From JAYOFM01 sp038117225 (GTDB taxonomy: Bacteria > Pseudomonadota > Alphaproteobacteria > Rhodospirillales > Casp-alpha2), in contig JAYOFM010000002.1 in NCBI GenBank assembly GCA_038117225.1, positions 1 to 64,000 on the forward strand: a stretch of 64,000 bases of DNA, written 5' to 3'. The position numbers and the translations under genes were made by a program. Of the stretch, positions 50,470 through 60,024 are shown one piece after another (the first letter of the stretch is position 1; every line of letters begins with the position of its first letter). The notes beneath the pieces were generated by a model. That model searched no databases. It was not told where the DNA came from and worked only from the letters and a program-made list of their open reading frames with translations.

Positions 50470-51450
50470 ATGAGCGTACCCTATCCCTCCATCGATGATG
50501 TCCATGCCGCCGCCGAGCGTATTCGCGGCCGCGTTGTGCGCACGCCGTTGCGGCATTCGCCGGGGCTGTCGGACGCCACCGGCCGGCGGGTCTATCACAA
50601 GATCGAAGCCATGCAGCATACCGGTGCCTTCAAGCTGCGCGGTGCATTTAACGCGCTGATGACACTGAACGACGAGGCGCGCCGGCACGGCGTCATTACC
50701 TTTTCCAGCGGTAACCACGGGCGCGGCATCGCTTATGCGGCGAAGGACCAGGGCATCGATGCCATGGTCTGCGTCTCGGCCGGGGTACCGGCGGTCAAGG
50801 TCGATGCCATCCGCGCCCTCGGCGCCGACGTGCGGGTCACCGGCGCTACTCAGGACGAGGCTGAAGCCGGCATGATGGACCTGGTGGCGGAAACCGGCCG
50901 CGTGCTGGTTTCGCCCTTCGATGATGCCGCCGTCATCGCCGGCCAGGGCACCATTTCGATGGAAATCCTGCAAGATTGCCCCGACGTCGACAGCATCATC
51001 GTGCCGCTGTCCGGGGGCGGCCTGATCGCCGGTATTGCGCTCGCCGCCAAGGCATTGAAACCGTCGGTCCGCGTCGTCGGCGTGACCATGGAGCAGGGCG
51101 CGGCCATGCATGAATCGCTGAAGGCCGGCCACGTGGTCGATATCGTCGAGAGTCCGACGTTGGCCGATGCCTTGCAGGGTGGCCTCGGTGCCGACAACCG
51201 GCTGAGTTTCCCCATGGTGCGCGAGCTGGTCGATGACAGTGTGCTGGTCAGCGAGGATGAAATCGCCGACGCCATGGCCTGGCTTTACTGGAACGATCGC
51301 CTAATTGCCGAAGGCGGTGGCGCCACGGGCACGGCGGCCTTGCTGACGAATCGCATCGGGGATCTCGGCGACGTGGTGGTCAACGTGCTCAGCGGATGCA
51401 ACGTGGATATGGCGACGTTTTCGGCGATCTGTGCCGAGCGGAAACCCTAG
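50470..51450 (+). CDS. PLP-dependent threonine/serine dehydratase-like enzyme
   Basis: A 326-residue fold-type II PLP enzyme. Lys55 in TGAFKLRGA binds PLP, SSGNHGRG near 78-85 is the substrate loop, and SGGGLIAG near 180-187 the phosphate site. There is no C-terminal ACT domain, so it is of the catabolic or serine-racemase/EutB-like type. Possible substrates are threonine, serine, 3-hydroxyaspartate or the hydroxyectoine-derived amino acid handled by EutB. The preceding dioxygenase gene is on the same strand. It overlaps the convergent soxG gene by four bases. Confidence 0.82.
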   Translation: MSVPYPSIDDVHAAAERIRGRVVRTPLRHSPGLSDATGRRVYHKIEAMQHTGAFKLRGAFNALMTLNDEARRHGVITFSSGNHGRGIAYAAKDQGIDAMVCVSAGVPAVKVDAIRALGADVRVTGATQDEAEAGMMDLVAETGRVLVSPFDDAAVIAGQGTISMEILQDCPDVDSIIVPLSGGGLIAGIALAAKALKPSVRVVGVTMEQGAAMHESLKAGHVVDIVESPTLADALQGGLGADNRLSFPMVRELVDDSVLVSEDEIADAMAWLYWNDRLIAEGGGATGTAALLTNRIGDLGDVVVNVLSGCNVDMATFSAICAERKP

Positions 51451-52046
51451 GCGTCGACCCGATAGCCCCATTCGGCGGCTGCTTCGGTCAGCCAGTGCCA
51501 AAAGTCGGCGGCAAAGCCGCGCGCCACATAAACGTCGAACACTTCTTCGTCGATGCAATCAATGACCACATTGAAGTGGCCAATCAGGCCAACGGCGGCA
51601 TGGCCGGTGCCGAAGGCACTCGGATGCAGATCGAGCGGACAGTCAGACGCCAGCACGTCGCGCGTGTGGGGACCGGCCAGCCGCAGCACCGTCCGCCCCG
51701 ACGAGACATCGTTGATCGCGGCGCCGGGCGCGGCACCGCTGATATCCCCGGCGAGGTTATTCGTCGTTTCCGATGACAGCAGCCAGCGCCCGGGCGCCAG
51801 CCATAGGGCGCGGACATTGCTCGACACCGCCGCCATTCCGGAGGTTTCGGGCAGCGCCACGCCAGCCGCCCCATTGACCGCCGTGATCGTGTCGCGGTCG
51901 CCGTCGCGGACGCTGACATGAACCAGGGTCAGCGGCCGGCGTTCGGTGATGGTCACGCCGGGAGTGCCGTCATCGGCGGCGGCGCCGAACGTGCCCGCGA
52001 CAATAATGCCATCAAGGGCGGATCGTCTGATTGCCGGATCAGCCAC
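51447..52046 (-). CDS. soxG: Sarcosine oxidase gamma subunit
   Basis: A 199-residue subunit of heterotetrameric sarcosine oxidase. AAVSSNVRALWLAPGRWLLSS and INDVSSGRTVLRLAGPHTRDVLA, then a FDVYVARGFAADFWHWL end, match SoxG. It packs against the folate-binding part of SoxA. The start is GTG, overlapping the soxA stop by eight bases. It is the last gene of soxBDAG. Confidence 0.87.
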   Translation of the reverse strand: MADPAIRRSALDGIIVAGTFGAAADDGTPGVTITERRPLTLVHVSVRDGDRDTITAVNGAAGVALPETSGMAAVSSNVRALWLAPGRWLLSSETTNNLAGDISGAAPGAAINDVSSGRTVLRLAGPHTRDVLASDCPLDLHPSAFGTGHAAVGLIGHFNVVIDCIDEEVFDVYVARGFAADFWHWLTEAAAEWGYRVDA

Positions 52047-55041
52047 GGAGACGCTCCCCTTGCGGATCGATGAAGATGGGATGGGTAATCTCGCAGGCCA
52101 CCGTTTGTTCGGTCAGCGGCGAATGGGCGTACACCACCTCGCCGTGGCGCTGACGGCCACCTGCGACGATGGCGAGGCCGATGGGATGGCCCAGATTGGG
52201 GCTGTAGCAGTTTGACGTGACCTCACCGATGGCGGTGATCGGCGTGGGCGCCGCCGGGTCCTCGACGATCTTGCCACCACGGGGAATGCGCGTCCGGCGA
52301 TCGACCGGAATCAGGCCGACCAGTTGCTGGCGATCAGGCGCCATCAACGCGGTACGGGCGGCGGCCCGCTTGCCGATGAAGTCGGGCTTATTGTTTGCCA
52401 ACAGTTTTTCGAAGCCGAGATCGCCGGCGGTGGCGCGGCCGCTGATCTCGCCACCGACGATGTGGCCCTTCTCGATCCGCATGACGCCCATGGCCTCGGT
52501 GCCGTAGGGGATGATGTCGAACTCGGTGCCGGCATCCAACAGGCCGGTCCACACATCCTGGCCATAGTCCGCCGGCACGTTGATCTCATAGGCCAGCTCG
52601 CCCGAGAAGCTGATGCGGAACAGCCGCGCCGGCGCGCCGCAAATGGTGCCCTGACGGAAGCCCATGAACTCGCAGGCCTCATTCGAGACGTCGATGTCGT
52701 CGGTGATTTTTTCCAGCACGCGGCGGCTGTCCGGTCCGGCGATGGCGATGGCCGCCCATTCCTCGGTAACGGAGACCATGTGAATGTCCAACTCCGGCCA
52801 CACCACCTGATGATAATATTCCAGATGCCGCATGACGCTGCCGGCGTGCACCGTGGTCGTGGTGACCATAAAGCGGTCGTCGGCGATGCGCGTCACCGTG
52901 CCGTCATCATAGAGGAAGCCGTCCTCGCGCAGCATCAGACCATAGCGGCACTTGCCGACCGCGAGCTTGGTGAACGAATTGATGTAGACTCGGTTGAGGA
53001 ACTCGACCGCGTCCGGACCCTGCAGGTCGATCTTACCGAGGGTCGACACATCGGCGATGCCGACATGGTGACGCACGTGTTTAGCTTCACGCCGCAGTGC
53101 CTGGATCACGTTTTCGCCCGCGCGCGGATAGGCTTCCGGCCTCAACCACGGTCCGGCGTTGACAAAGGAGGCGCCATGGGCCTGATGCCAAGCGTGCATG
53201 GCCGAGCGCCGGGTCGGGTGATAATGCATGCCGAAGTGCGGGCCGGCGATGGTGCCGAGCGGGGTCGGGGTGAAGGGTGGACGGAATGTGGTGGTGCCAA
53301 CCGTCGGAATGTCCTCGCCCCGCAACGTCGCCATGATGGCGAGGCCGTTGATGTTGGAGGTGCGCCCCTGGTCGGTGCCCATGCCGAGGGTGGTGTAGCG
53401 CTTCAGATGCTCGACCGAAATATAGTTTTCCCGATGCGCCAGGGCCACGTCTTCCGCCGTCACGTCGTTCTGATGATCGACGAAACGCTTGCCGTGATCA
53501 TGGTGCATGTGCGGTACCGCCCATAGGGGCTCGATGTCGAGGGCCAGGTCGTCGACGGCCGTCGGTGTATCGGTCTTAGCGCCGTCGAATCCGGCCGCCG
53601 CTGCCGCTTCGGCGCCGGCGGTGGCCCCGTCCTTGAGGCTATCGGCGAGCCCGAGGACGCCGGTGATGGCGCCGGCGGCGCGCGAACGCTGCGTTGCCGC
53701 GTCGGCGACGAAGGTGGTCAAGGTTTCGTCGTAACGGATGACACCCTTTGCCTGGGAATGGAGATGCACCGTCGGTGCCCAGCCGCCGGACACGGCGACC
53801 AGATCGCAAATGATGTCGCGGGTGTCACCGGTCAGGTCGCCGGCGTCGTCGAGCGCCTGGACGGTGACCGCGTGAACCGCCTTGGTGCCATGCGCCTTGA
53901 CCACCACGTGGCCGGCGAGGATGCCAATGCCCACGGCCGATGCCATTTCGGCGGCGCCCTTGGGCACGTCGCGGCGGCTGTCGACGATGGCCATGATCTC
54001 GATGCCGGCGGCCGACAAATCGCGCGCGGCGACATAGGCGGAATTGTTATTGGTGAAGACGACGCAGCGTTCGCCGGCGCGCACTCCGTGGCGGTTGGCG
54101 TAGGCCTGCGCGGCGGACGCCAGCATGACGCCCGGTCGATCGTTGTCGGCGAACACCAGCGGCCGTTCCATGGCGCCGGTGGCCAGCACCACTTCCTTTG
54201 CCCGCACGTGCCACAGGCGCTGGCGCGGTTGATGGGCGGCTGGCACGGCCATGTGGTCGGCGACCCGTTCCGCCATGACCAGCATGTTGTGATCGTAATA
54301 GCTGGTCACCGTGGTGCGCGGCAGCAGGGTCACGTTCGGCATCGCGGCCAGCGCGGCGGTCACCGTGGCGATCCAATCCACGGCCGGGCCGCCGGCCACA
54401 TTGGCGTCGAGGCCGAGCAGGCTGCCACCGAATTCGGCGCCGTCATCGACGAGTAACACCCGTGCGCCGGAAGTCGCCGCCGACTGTGCCGCCGCCAGGC
54501 CGGCCGGACCAGCGCCGACGATGACCACGTCGGCGTGGGCATAGCGATGGCCGTAGCGGTCGGGGTCTTCCTCGACGGGGCTTTCGCCCATGCCGGCGAT
54601 GTTGCGGATAATGTGTTCGTAAAACATCCACAGCTTGGCTGGCCACATGAATGTCTTGTAGTAGAAACCGGCCGGGAACAATCGGTGGAACTTGGAATTC
54701 AGCGCGCCGATGTCGAAACCGACGGATGGCCAGCAATTTTGGCTGCGCGCGACCAATCCGTCGTACAGTTCGATCCGTGTCGCCTGGATGTTGGGTTGTG
54801 TGCGCGCGCCGTCTTCCAACTGCACCAGGGCATTTGGGTCCTCAATGCCGGCGGCGACGATGCCGCGTGGCCGGTGGTATTTGAAGCTGCGTCCGATCAG
54901 GCGAACACCATTTGCCAGCAGCGCCGAAGCCAGGGTGTCGCCCTGATAACCCTCATAGATCCTACCGTTGAAGGTGAAGCGCAGCGGTGTCGCGCGGTTG
55001 ATGCGGCCGCCAGTGTCATTGCGGAAGGGCTGGCCGTTCAT
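52039..55041 (-). CDS. soxA: Sarcosine oxidase alpha subunit
   Basis: A 1000-residue subunit with the full domain order: N-terminal ferredoxin-like domain (FTFNGRIYEGYQGDTLASAL, near 23-42), FAD/NAD domain (VVIVGAGPAGLAAAQ near 173-187) and a C-terminal GcvT-like tetrahydrofolate domain (from about 610, DVSTLGKIDLQGPDAVEFLN). It takes electrons from the SoxB flavin and couples sarcosine demethylation to 5,10-methylene-tetrahydrofolate. The ATGA overlap with soxD shows coupling. Length is as expected. Confidence 0.93.
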   Translation of the reverse strand: MNGQPFRNDTGGRINRATPLRFTFNGRIYEGYQGDTLASALLANGVRLIGRSFKYHRPRGIVAAGIEDPNALVQLEDGARTQPNIQATRIELYDGLVARSQNCWPSVGFDIGALNSKFHRLFPAGFYYKTFMWPAKLWMFYEHIIRNIAGMGESPVEEDPDRYGHRYAHADVVIVGAGPAGLAAAQSAATSGARVLLVDDGAEFGGSLLGLDANVAGGPAVDWIATVTAALAAMPNVTLLPRTTVTSYYDHNMLVMAERVADHMAVPAAHQPRQRLWHVRAKEVVLATGAMERPLVFADNDRPGVMLASAAQAYANRHGVRAGERCVVFTNNNSAYVAARDLSAAGIEIMAIVDSRRDVPKGAAEMASAVGIGILAGHVVVKAHGTKAVHAVTVQALDDAGDLTGDTRDIICDLVAVSGGWAPTVHLHSQAKGVIRYDETLTTFVADAATQRSRAAGAITGVLGLADSLKDGATAGAEAAAAAGFDGAKTDTPTAVDDLALDIEPLWAVPHMHHDHGKRFVDHQNDVTAEDVALAHRENYISVEHLKRYTTLGMGTDQGRTSNINGLAIMATLRGEDIPTVGTTTFRPPFTPTPLGTIAGPHFGMHYHPTRRSAMHAWHQAHGASFVNAGPWLRPEAYPRAGENVIQALRREAKHVRHHVGIADVSTLGKIDLQGPDAVEFLNRVYINSFTKLAVGKCRYGLMLREDGFLYDDGTVTRIADDRFMVTTTTVHAGSVMRHLEYYHQVVWPELDIHMVSVTEEWAAIAIAGPDSRRVLEKITDDIDVSNEACEFMGFRQGTICGAPARLFRISFSGELAYEINVPADYGQDVWTGLLDAGTEFDIIPYGTEAMGVMRIEKGHIVGGEISGRATAGDLGFEKLLANNKPDFIGKRAAARTALMAPDRQQLVGLIPVDRRTRIPRGGKIVEDPAAPTPITAIGEVTSNCYSPNLGHPIGLAIVAGGRQRHGEVVYAHSPLTEQTVACEITHPIFIDPQGERLRG

Positions 55042-55328
55042 GAGGCGTCTCCGGACACGTCTTCCGGAATATCGTCGGTCGGCGCCGCCGAGCCGGAAAT
55101 CTCATGCGTCACCGTGTTGCGTCGGACCTTGAAGAAACGGCGGCAGCCGGCCACGTGATGCCAAAGTTCCTCGTGCAAACCCATGGGATTGTCGCGCAGA
55201 TAAATATGGTCGAGCCATTGCTCGTCGCTGGCGGTCGCCGGATCGGGGCGGCTGACGGTGGCATCGCCTTCGTAGGAAAATTCCGTCTGCGCGCGTTCGC
55301 CGCACCAGGGGCAGGGGATCAGTAGCAT
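55038..55328 (-). CDS. soxD: Sarcosine oxidase delta subunit
   Basis: A 96-residue zinc subunit. Cys6 and Cys9 (CPWCG) with His58 and Cys62 (HHVAGCRRFF) are the zinc ligands, and LDHIYLRDNPMGLHEELWHH is the family core. It lies 12 bases downstream of soxB and overlaps soxA by four bases. Length is normal for the family. Confidence 0.9.
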   Translation of the reverse strand: MLLIPCPWCGERAQTEFSYEGDATVSRPDPATASDEQWLDHIYLRDNPMGLHEELWHHVAGCRRFFKVRRNTVTHEISGSAAPTDDIPEDVSGDAS

Positions 55329-55340
55329 GGGTCCATTCCC

Positions 55341-56594
55341 CTAGTGGGCCTTCGGCGTCGGGCCGGCGCCGGCCTCGTCGATCACCGTGCCCTTGAAGAA
55401 ACGGTCGAGGGTAAAGCGTTCGTTGCATCGGTGCGGCGCGTCGTTGGCGATGGTGTGCGCAAAGACGTGACCCGAACCTGGTGTCGCCTTGAAGCCGCCG
55501 TAACACCAGCCGCCGTTGATGTAGAATCCGTCGATGTCGGTCTTGCAGATGATCGGGCTGCCATCCATGGACATGTCCATGATGCCGCCCCAGGTGCGCA
55601 TCATGCGCGCCCGGCGAAACGCCGGAAACATGGTAACCAGCGCCTGCGTCACTTCCTCGATGCGCGGCATGTTGCCGCGCTGGGCATAGGAATTATAGAA
55701 ATCCAGATCACCGCCGAATACCAATTCCCCCTTGTCGGACTGGCTGACGTACATGTGCGCGGCACCTGAGGTGACGACGGTATCCAAGCACGGCTTCATG
55801 GGTTCCGACACCATGGCCTGCAGCACATGGCTTTCGATGGGCAGGCGCAATCCGGCCATGGCCGCCACCTGACCGGAGTGGCCGGCGACGGCGATGCCGA
55901 TCTTTTTCGCCTTGATGGCGCCGCGCGAGGTCTGAATGCCGGTGACCCGGCCCCCGGCGACGTCGATGCCGGTGACTCGGCAGTTCTGGATGATGTCGAC
56001 GCCGCGCGCGTCGGCGCCGCGCGCAAAACCCCAGGCCACCGCATCGTGGCGCGCGACGCCGCCGCGCGGTTGGCACAAGCCGCCCATGATGGGAAACCGG
56101 GTGTTGCGCGAGATATCCAACAGCGGCACTCGCGCCTTGATCTCGGCGGGGGTCATATAGACCGCGTCGATACCGTTGAGGCGCATGGCGTTGCCGCGGC
56201 GCTGGAAGGCATCGATCTGGCCATCCGAATGAGCCAGATTGATGACGCCGCGCTGCGAAAACATGACGTTGTAGTTGAGGTCCTGACTAAGGCCTTCCCA
56301 CAGCCGCACCGAATGTTCGTAGAATTCCGTGTTGCCCGGCTGGCCGTAGTTGGAGCGCACGATGGTCGTGTTGCGTCCGGTATTGCCGCCGCCGAGCCAG
56401 CCCTTTTCGACCACCGCCACGTTGGTGATGCCGTGCAGCTTGGCCAGATAATAGGCCGTCGCCAATCCGTGCCCGCCGCCACCGATGATGATGACATCAT
56501 ATTCCGGCTTGGGATCGGGGCTGCGCCACGCCTTGGGCCAGTTTTGGTGATGACTGAGCGCGTTGCGCGCCAGTGTAAAGATTGAATAGCGCAT
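55341..56594 (-). CDS. soxB: Sarcosine oxidase beta subunit
   Basis: A 417-residue flavoprotein. The dinucleotide-binding motif DVIIIGGGGHGLATAYYLAK is at residues 33-52 and EKGWLGGGNTGRNTT at 62-76. CYGGFKATPGSGHVFAHTIA near the end is the SoxB substrate region. It oxidises N-methylglycine or related N-methyl amines and carries FAD plus covalently bound FMN. GGGAGG lies nine bases before the ATG. It is the first gene of soxBDAG, with a hairpin-rich leader, and is divergent from a LysR gene. Confidence 0.93.
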   Translation of the reverse strand: MRYSIFTLARNALSHHQNWPKAWRSPDPKPEYDVIIIGGGGHGLATAYYLAKLHGITNVAVVEKGWLGGGNTGRNTTIVRSNYGQPGNTEFYEHSVRLWEGLSQDLNYNVMFSQRGVINLAHSDGQIDAFQRRGNAMRLNGIDAVYMTPAEIKARVPLLDISRNTRFPIMGGLCQPRGGVARHDAVAWGFARGADARGVDIIQNCRVTGIDVAGGRVTGIQTSRGAIKAKKIGIAVAGHSGQVAAMAGLRLPIESHVLQAMVSEPMKPCLDTVVTSGAAHMYVSQSDKGELVFGGDLDFYNSYAQRGNMPRIEEVTQALVTMFPAFRRARMMRTWGGIMDMSMDGSPIICKTDIDGFYINGGWCYGGFKATPGSGHVFAHTIANDAPHRCNERFTLDRFFKGTVIDEAGAGPTPKAH

Positions 56595-56616
56595 TCTGGA
56601 TCGCCTCCCGGGCGAC

Positions 56617-56656
56617 GCCGCATTGCTGCGGCGGTGTCGGCCGCCCCGAACGGGGC
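56617..56656 (-). promoter_or_regulatory. Two tandem hairpins in the soxB leader
   Basis: GCCGCA-TTGC-TGCGGC at 56617-56632 and GCCCCG-AA-CGGGGC at 56643-56656 are perfect 6-bp stems lying just upstream of the soxB ribosome site in the minus-strand mRNA. They may mark a regulated 5' leader or only reflect GC-rich sequence. I see no match to the two-aptamer glycine riboswitch layout. Confidence 0.3.
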
Positions 56657-56697
56657 CGAACGCGACTGTTGTCCCACGTTATTGGCGGCTTCGGCAG

Positions 56698-56720
56698 ATC
56701 ATGATAAAAAATCATGATAA
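56698..56720. promoter_or_regulatory. Paired palindromes ATCATGAT, candidate LysR operator
   Basis: ATCATGATAA occurs at 56698-56707 and 56711-56720, 13 bases apart. Each copy contains the 8-bp palindrome ATCATGAT. They sit in an AT-rich patch about 40 bases before the LysR start and about 105 bases before soxB, a good place for a site controlling both divergent transcripts. Confidence 0.5.
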
Positions 56721-56761
56721 TTATGTGTGTGATGCATTTTCATGTTGGATGAACGGCTTTT

Positions 56762-57742
56762 ATGACCTCACTGCCTCGCACCGCCGACGCGTTCGACCTG
56801 CGTAATCTGGAAATCTTTCTCGCCGTCGCCGAGCACGGCAGCATGACGATGGCGGCCGGGCGACTCGGGTTGACCCAATCGGCGGTATCACGGGCGGTGG
56901 CACGGTTGGAGGATGCGCTCGGCGGCGAGGTCGTCGACCGCGCCGCCCGGCCAATGCTACCGACGGCGGCCGGTGATCAACTGGTCATCGGTGCGCGACG
57001 GTTGCTCGCCGAGCGCGCCGAACTGCGCGAGCGCGTGCGCGATATTGCCGAGGCGACACTGCCGCAGATCCGCCTCGGCATGATTGATTCCTTCGCCGGC
57101 GCTGTTGGCCCGCGATTGATCCGCCTGCTGCGGGGCTCGGCCCGCCATGTCACGGTGTGGGCCGGCATCAGTCCCAACTTGGGTCCCGATCTGGTGGTCA
57201 GCCGGCGGTTGGACGCGATCGTCACCTCGGATGCCATGGCCGGTCTCGCCGGGATCGAGCGGGTCGCCCTGATCACCGAGCCGTTCATTCTGCTGGTGCC
57301 GGAGACCCTGGCACGAGCCACCGGCGACCGCGTGCGCCTGGAGGATCTGGTGCGCAATCAGCCGCTGGTGCGCTACTCCGTGCGCTCCATGATCGGCGCG
57401 CAGATCGAAGCCTATTTGCTGAGCCTCGGCCTCAACGTGCCCCCGGCAATGGAATTCGACGGCACCGAAAACGTCTTCGCCATGGTTTCCGGCGGCCTCG
57501 GCTGGGCGGTATCGACGCCGCTTTGTCTGGCACACGGTCGCGCCGGCGCGCGTGGTATCAAGGCGCTACCGCTGCCGGGGCCCGGCATGACCCGCACGCT
57601 TTATTTGATCTCACGCGCCGGCGAACTGAGCGGCCTTGCCGAGCGCATGGCGACCGGCGCGCTGGAGGCCTTGCGCGATATGCGGGATGCGGATTTCACC
57701 CAGTTGGTGCCATGGGCGGTCGCCGATATCCGTATCGGATGA
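56762..57742 (+). CDS. LysR-family transcriptional regulator
   Basis: A 326-residue LysR protein. The winged helix is at residues 12-70 (MTMAAGRLGLTQSAVSRAVARLE) and the effector domain from about 100 to 310, with a C-terminal substrate pocket including FDGTENVFAMVSGGLGWAVS. It is divergent from soxBDAG and so is its likely regulator; paired palindromes lie in between. Its stop abuts the convergent MmgE/PrpD stop with no gap. Confidence 0.86.
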   Translation: MTSLPRTADAFDLRNLEIFLAVAEHGSMTMAAGRLGLTQSAVSRAVARLEDALGGEVVDRAARPMLPTAAGDQLVIGARRLLAERAELRERVRDIAEATLPQIRLGMIDSFAGAVGPRLIRLLRGSARHVTVWAGISPNLGPDLVVSRRLDAIVTSDAMAGLAGIERVALITEPFILLVPETLARATGDRVRLEDLVRNQPLVRYSVRSMIGAQIEAYLLSLGLNVPPAMEFDGTENVFAMVSGGLGWAVSTPLCLAHGRAGARGIKALPLPGPGMTRTLYLISRAGELSGLAERMATGALEALRDMRDADFTQLVPWAVADIRIG

Positions 57743-59074
57743 TCAGACGCCGGCGATGGCATTGAGGCCGGCGAGCACCGCATCACCGCGATGTTCCGCG
57801 CCGACATGGGCGAGGCAGGCACGGAACTTGGCTTCCCGATCCGCCGCCGGCATCGGATTTTCCGGATTGCCGGGGGCCTTCTTTACCTGACGCTCGAAAC
57901 GGCGCCCGTCGGTGGTTGTGACGGTGACCACGGCGCCTTCCGGACCGTCGTCATATTCTTCCTGCGGCTCCGGCAGGGTGGTCATGGTGACCTTGTCCAT
58001 GGCCGCCAACAGGGCGGGTTCCACGAGAATATCGTCACGCAATTCGGCGACGCCGAATTGACCGTACGCCAGCAGACAGCCGATGGTGAACGGCAGGCAG
58101 AATTGCCCCTCGACGAGGATCGTCGGACGCTCAAACACAAGCTGAACGGCGGCCAGTGGCGTCACCCGGGCCTCGACGCTGGCGATGTCCGCGCCAGTCA
58201 GCTTCTCGTCCGCCATGATGCCGGCGACGGCGCTGGTCGCCGCGTGGGTGGACGAGCAGGACGGATAGGCTTTGATGGCGATGCCCGGATCGACTAGGCG
58301 CCAGATCGTGCCGACACTGTCGATGGCGGTCCGGTCGAGCGTGCCGCTATTGAAGACCTGGGCGACGCCGGTCGATCCTTCGAACACATCCATCGGCGCG
58401 CCCGCCCCGGTGGCGGCCAGGGAGGCGGCGATGACGCCGGCTTCCGCGGCACGCCCGCACAGAATCGGTTTGGCCGGCGTGCCGAGAATGGCGCGCGGAA
58501 TGCCGGACTGGCTGGCGGCATAGGCGATGGCGCGTGCCGTATAGTCGGCGTCCATTCCCAGCACCCGCGCCACACCGGCGGCGGCGCCGACGCACCCCAG
58601 AACCCCGGTCGGCCACCAGCCTCGGAAGTAGAGTTCGTCACCGAGCGCCGCACCGAGCGCGTAACAGGTTTCGACCCCGGCGATAAAGCCGACGAAGGCG
58701 TCCTCGCCGGTCGCCTCGGTGGCTTCCGCCATGGCCAGCACGGCGGGGGCGACGGCGGCAGAGCCGTGCACGATACCGGCGTAACAGGTGTCGTCGAAAT
58801 CCAGCGCATGCGCGGCCGTGCCATTCAACAATGCCGCCGCCGGGATGGTGAATTCGCCATCGATGCCCCAGGCGGACAGCGGCCCTTCCCCATAGAGATG
58901 CGTGACCAGTTCCATGACCGCGCCATAGGCTGGCGTGCCGGTCCCGGCGAAGGCGACGCCGATGGTGTCGATCAGGCAATCCCGGGCGGCGGCACGCGCC
59001 GGTTCGGGGACCGCTTCCATGGTCAAGCCGGCGACCCAGGTTCCAAGTGCTTCGGCTATGGTTGGCGTGGTCAT
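57743..59074 (-). CDS. MmgE/PrpD-family protein
   Basis: A 443-residue protein of the 2-methylcitrate dehydratase/immune-responsive (aconitate decarboxylase) fold. LIDTIGVAFAGT near 34-45, AHALDFDDTCY near 88-98 (the Asp-Asp-Thr motif), HGSAAVAPAVLAMAEA, and IAIKAYPSCSSTHAA near 268-282 are the family markers. Most members outside the prp operon have unknown substrates; no prp genes are here. I chose ATG at 59074 because MTTPTIAEAL is where family similarity begins. Confidence 0.83.
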   Translation of the reverse strand: MTTPTIAEALGTWVAGLTMEAVPEPARAAARDCLIDTIGVAFAGTGTPAYGAVMELVTHLYGEGPLSAWGIDGEFTIPAAALLNGTAAHALDFDDTCYAGIVHGSAAVAPAVLAMAEATEATGEDAFVGFIAGVETCYALGAALGDELYFRGWWPTGVLGCVGAAAGVARVLGMDADYTARAIAYAASQSGIPRAILGTPAKPILCGRAAEAGVIAASLAATGAGAPMDVFEGSTGVAQVFNSGTLDRTAIDSVGTIWRLVDPGIAIKAYPSCSSTHAATSAVAGIMADEKLTGADIASVEARVTPLAAVQLVFERPTILVEGQFCLPFTIGCLLAYGQFGVAELRDDILVEPALLAAMDKVTMTTLPEPQEEYDDGPEGAVVTVTTTDGRRFERQVKKAPGNPENPMPAADREAKFRACLAHVGAEHRGDAVLAGLNAIAGV

Positions 59075-59099
59075 GGGGATGTCCGTCTCTTTGGTGTGA

Positions 59100-59879
59100 T
59101 CATGGTATTGGCGGCTGGAATGGTCTGAGCGCGGTATCACCGTGGCCGCCGGTAATCAGTATATGGCTCGGTGGTACGGTTTCCCAATCGCTGGCATCAT
59201 CGTCAAGCGGTTCCGAGACGATGATCAGATGATCGCGGCGGGCCTGCCAGTAAAGGCTCGGCGGTTCCGGATTGGTGGAGTGGCGCAGCGCGTAGCCGGT
59301 GGTACCGTTGCTCAACATGGTGGTCATGCGAAATGGCTCGTCGATACCGGCCTCGCTCATCACCGCCGTTACCTCGCCCACCGTTGCTTCCAGTGCAGCC
59401 GCCGGGTCATTGTCCAGGTCGTGGCGCGCCAGCAGGTAAAAGAACAACTCGCTGTCCGTTGTGCCGCGCCGGTCCTGGTAGACATGGTCGGGGATCATGC
59501 CTTCCAGGCGGCGGCGCACCTGAGCGTAGCCGCCGATACCGCCGTTGTGCATGAACAACCAACGACCGTGGCGGAACGGGTGACAATTGACGCGCGATGT
59601 TTCAGTGCCGGTGGATGCGCGCACGTGGGCCATGAAAAAACCGGAACGAATTTGCTCGGCGAGATTGCGCAGATTGCTGTCATTCCATGCCGGTAGGACT
59701 TCACGGTAGAGACCGGGTTATTCCCGCGCGCCGTACCAGCCGAGACCGAAGCCGTCACCGTTGGTGGCCACGTGGCCTTGCGTGGAATGCAGACTCTGCT
59801 CGACCAGTGAATGTTCCGTTTCGAACAATAGCGAGTCGAGGAAGATTTCCTCGCCCATATACGCCATCCAACGGCACAT
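59100..59879 (-). pseudogene. Class II glutamine amidotransferase interrupted by an in-frame TAA
   Basis: The frame starts with MCRWMAYMGEEIF, the usual N-terminus whose Cys2 is the amidohydrolase nucleophile, and continues NGDGFGLGWYGARE. At 59718-59720 a TAA stops it. The same frame then continues without shift (PGLYREVLPAWNDSNL, then FFMAHVRASTGTETSRVNCH, RWLFMHNGGI, GTTDSELFFYLL) to a normal end, 259 codons in all. Family members usually read GERxEPGLYR, so a single GAA to TAA change explains the break. It could be a recent pseudogene, a sequencing error or a read-through stop. Intact relatives are YafJ/EgtC-like amidohydrolases. Confidence 0.8.
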
Positions 59880-60024
59880 GTCGGTGTCCCCCCGCGCCAT
59901 TCCCTCAAGGTCGGAAGTTTCAGGCAATTCCCGGCCGCGTGCAATCGCCGAACGCCCGAAGGCGGGGCACTTTGAAAACCGGCGGCGGTGGGCTACGGTC
60001 CCGATTCATTATCGAGAGGATGCC

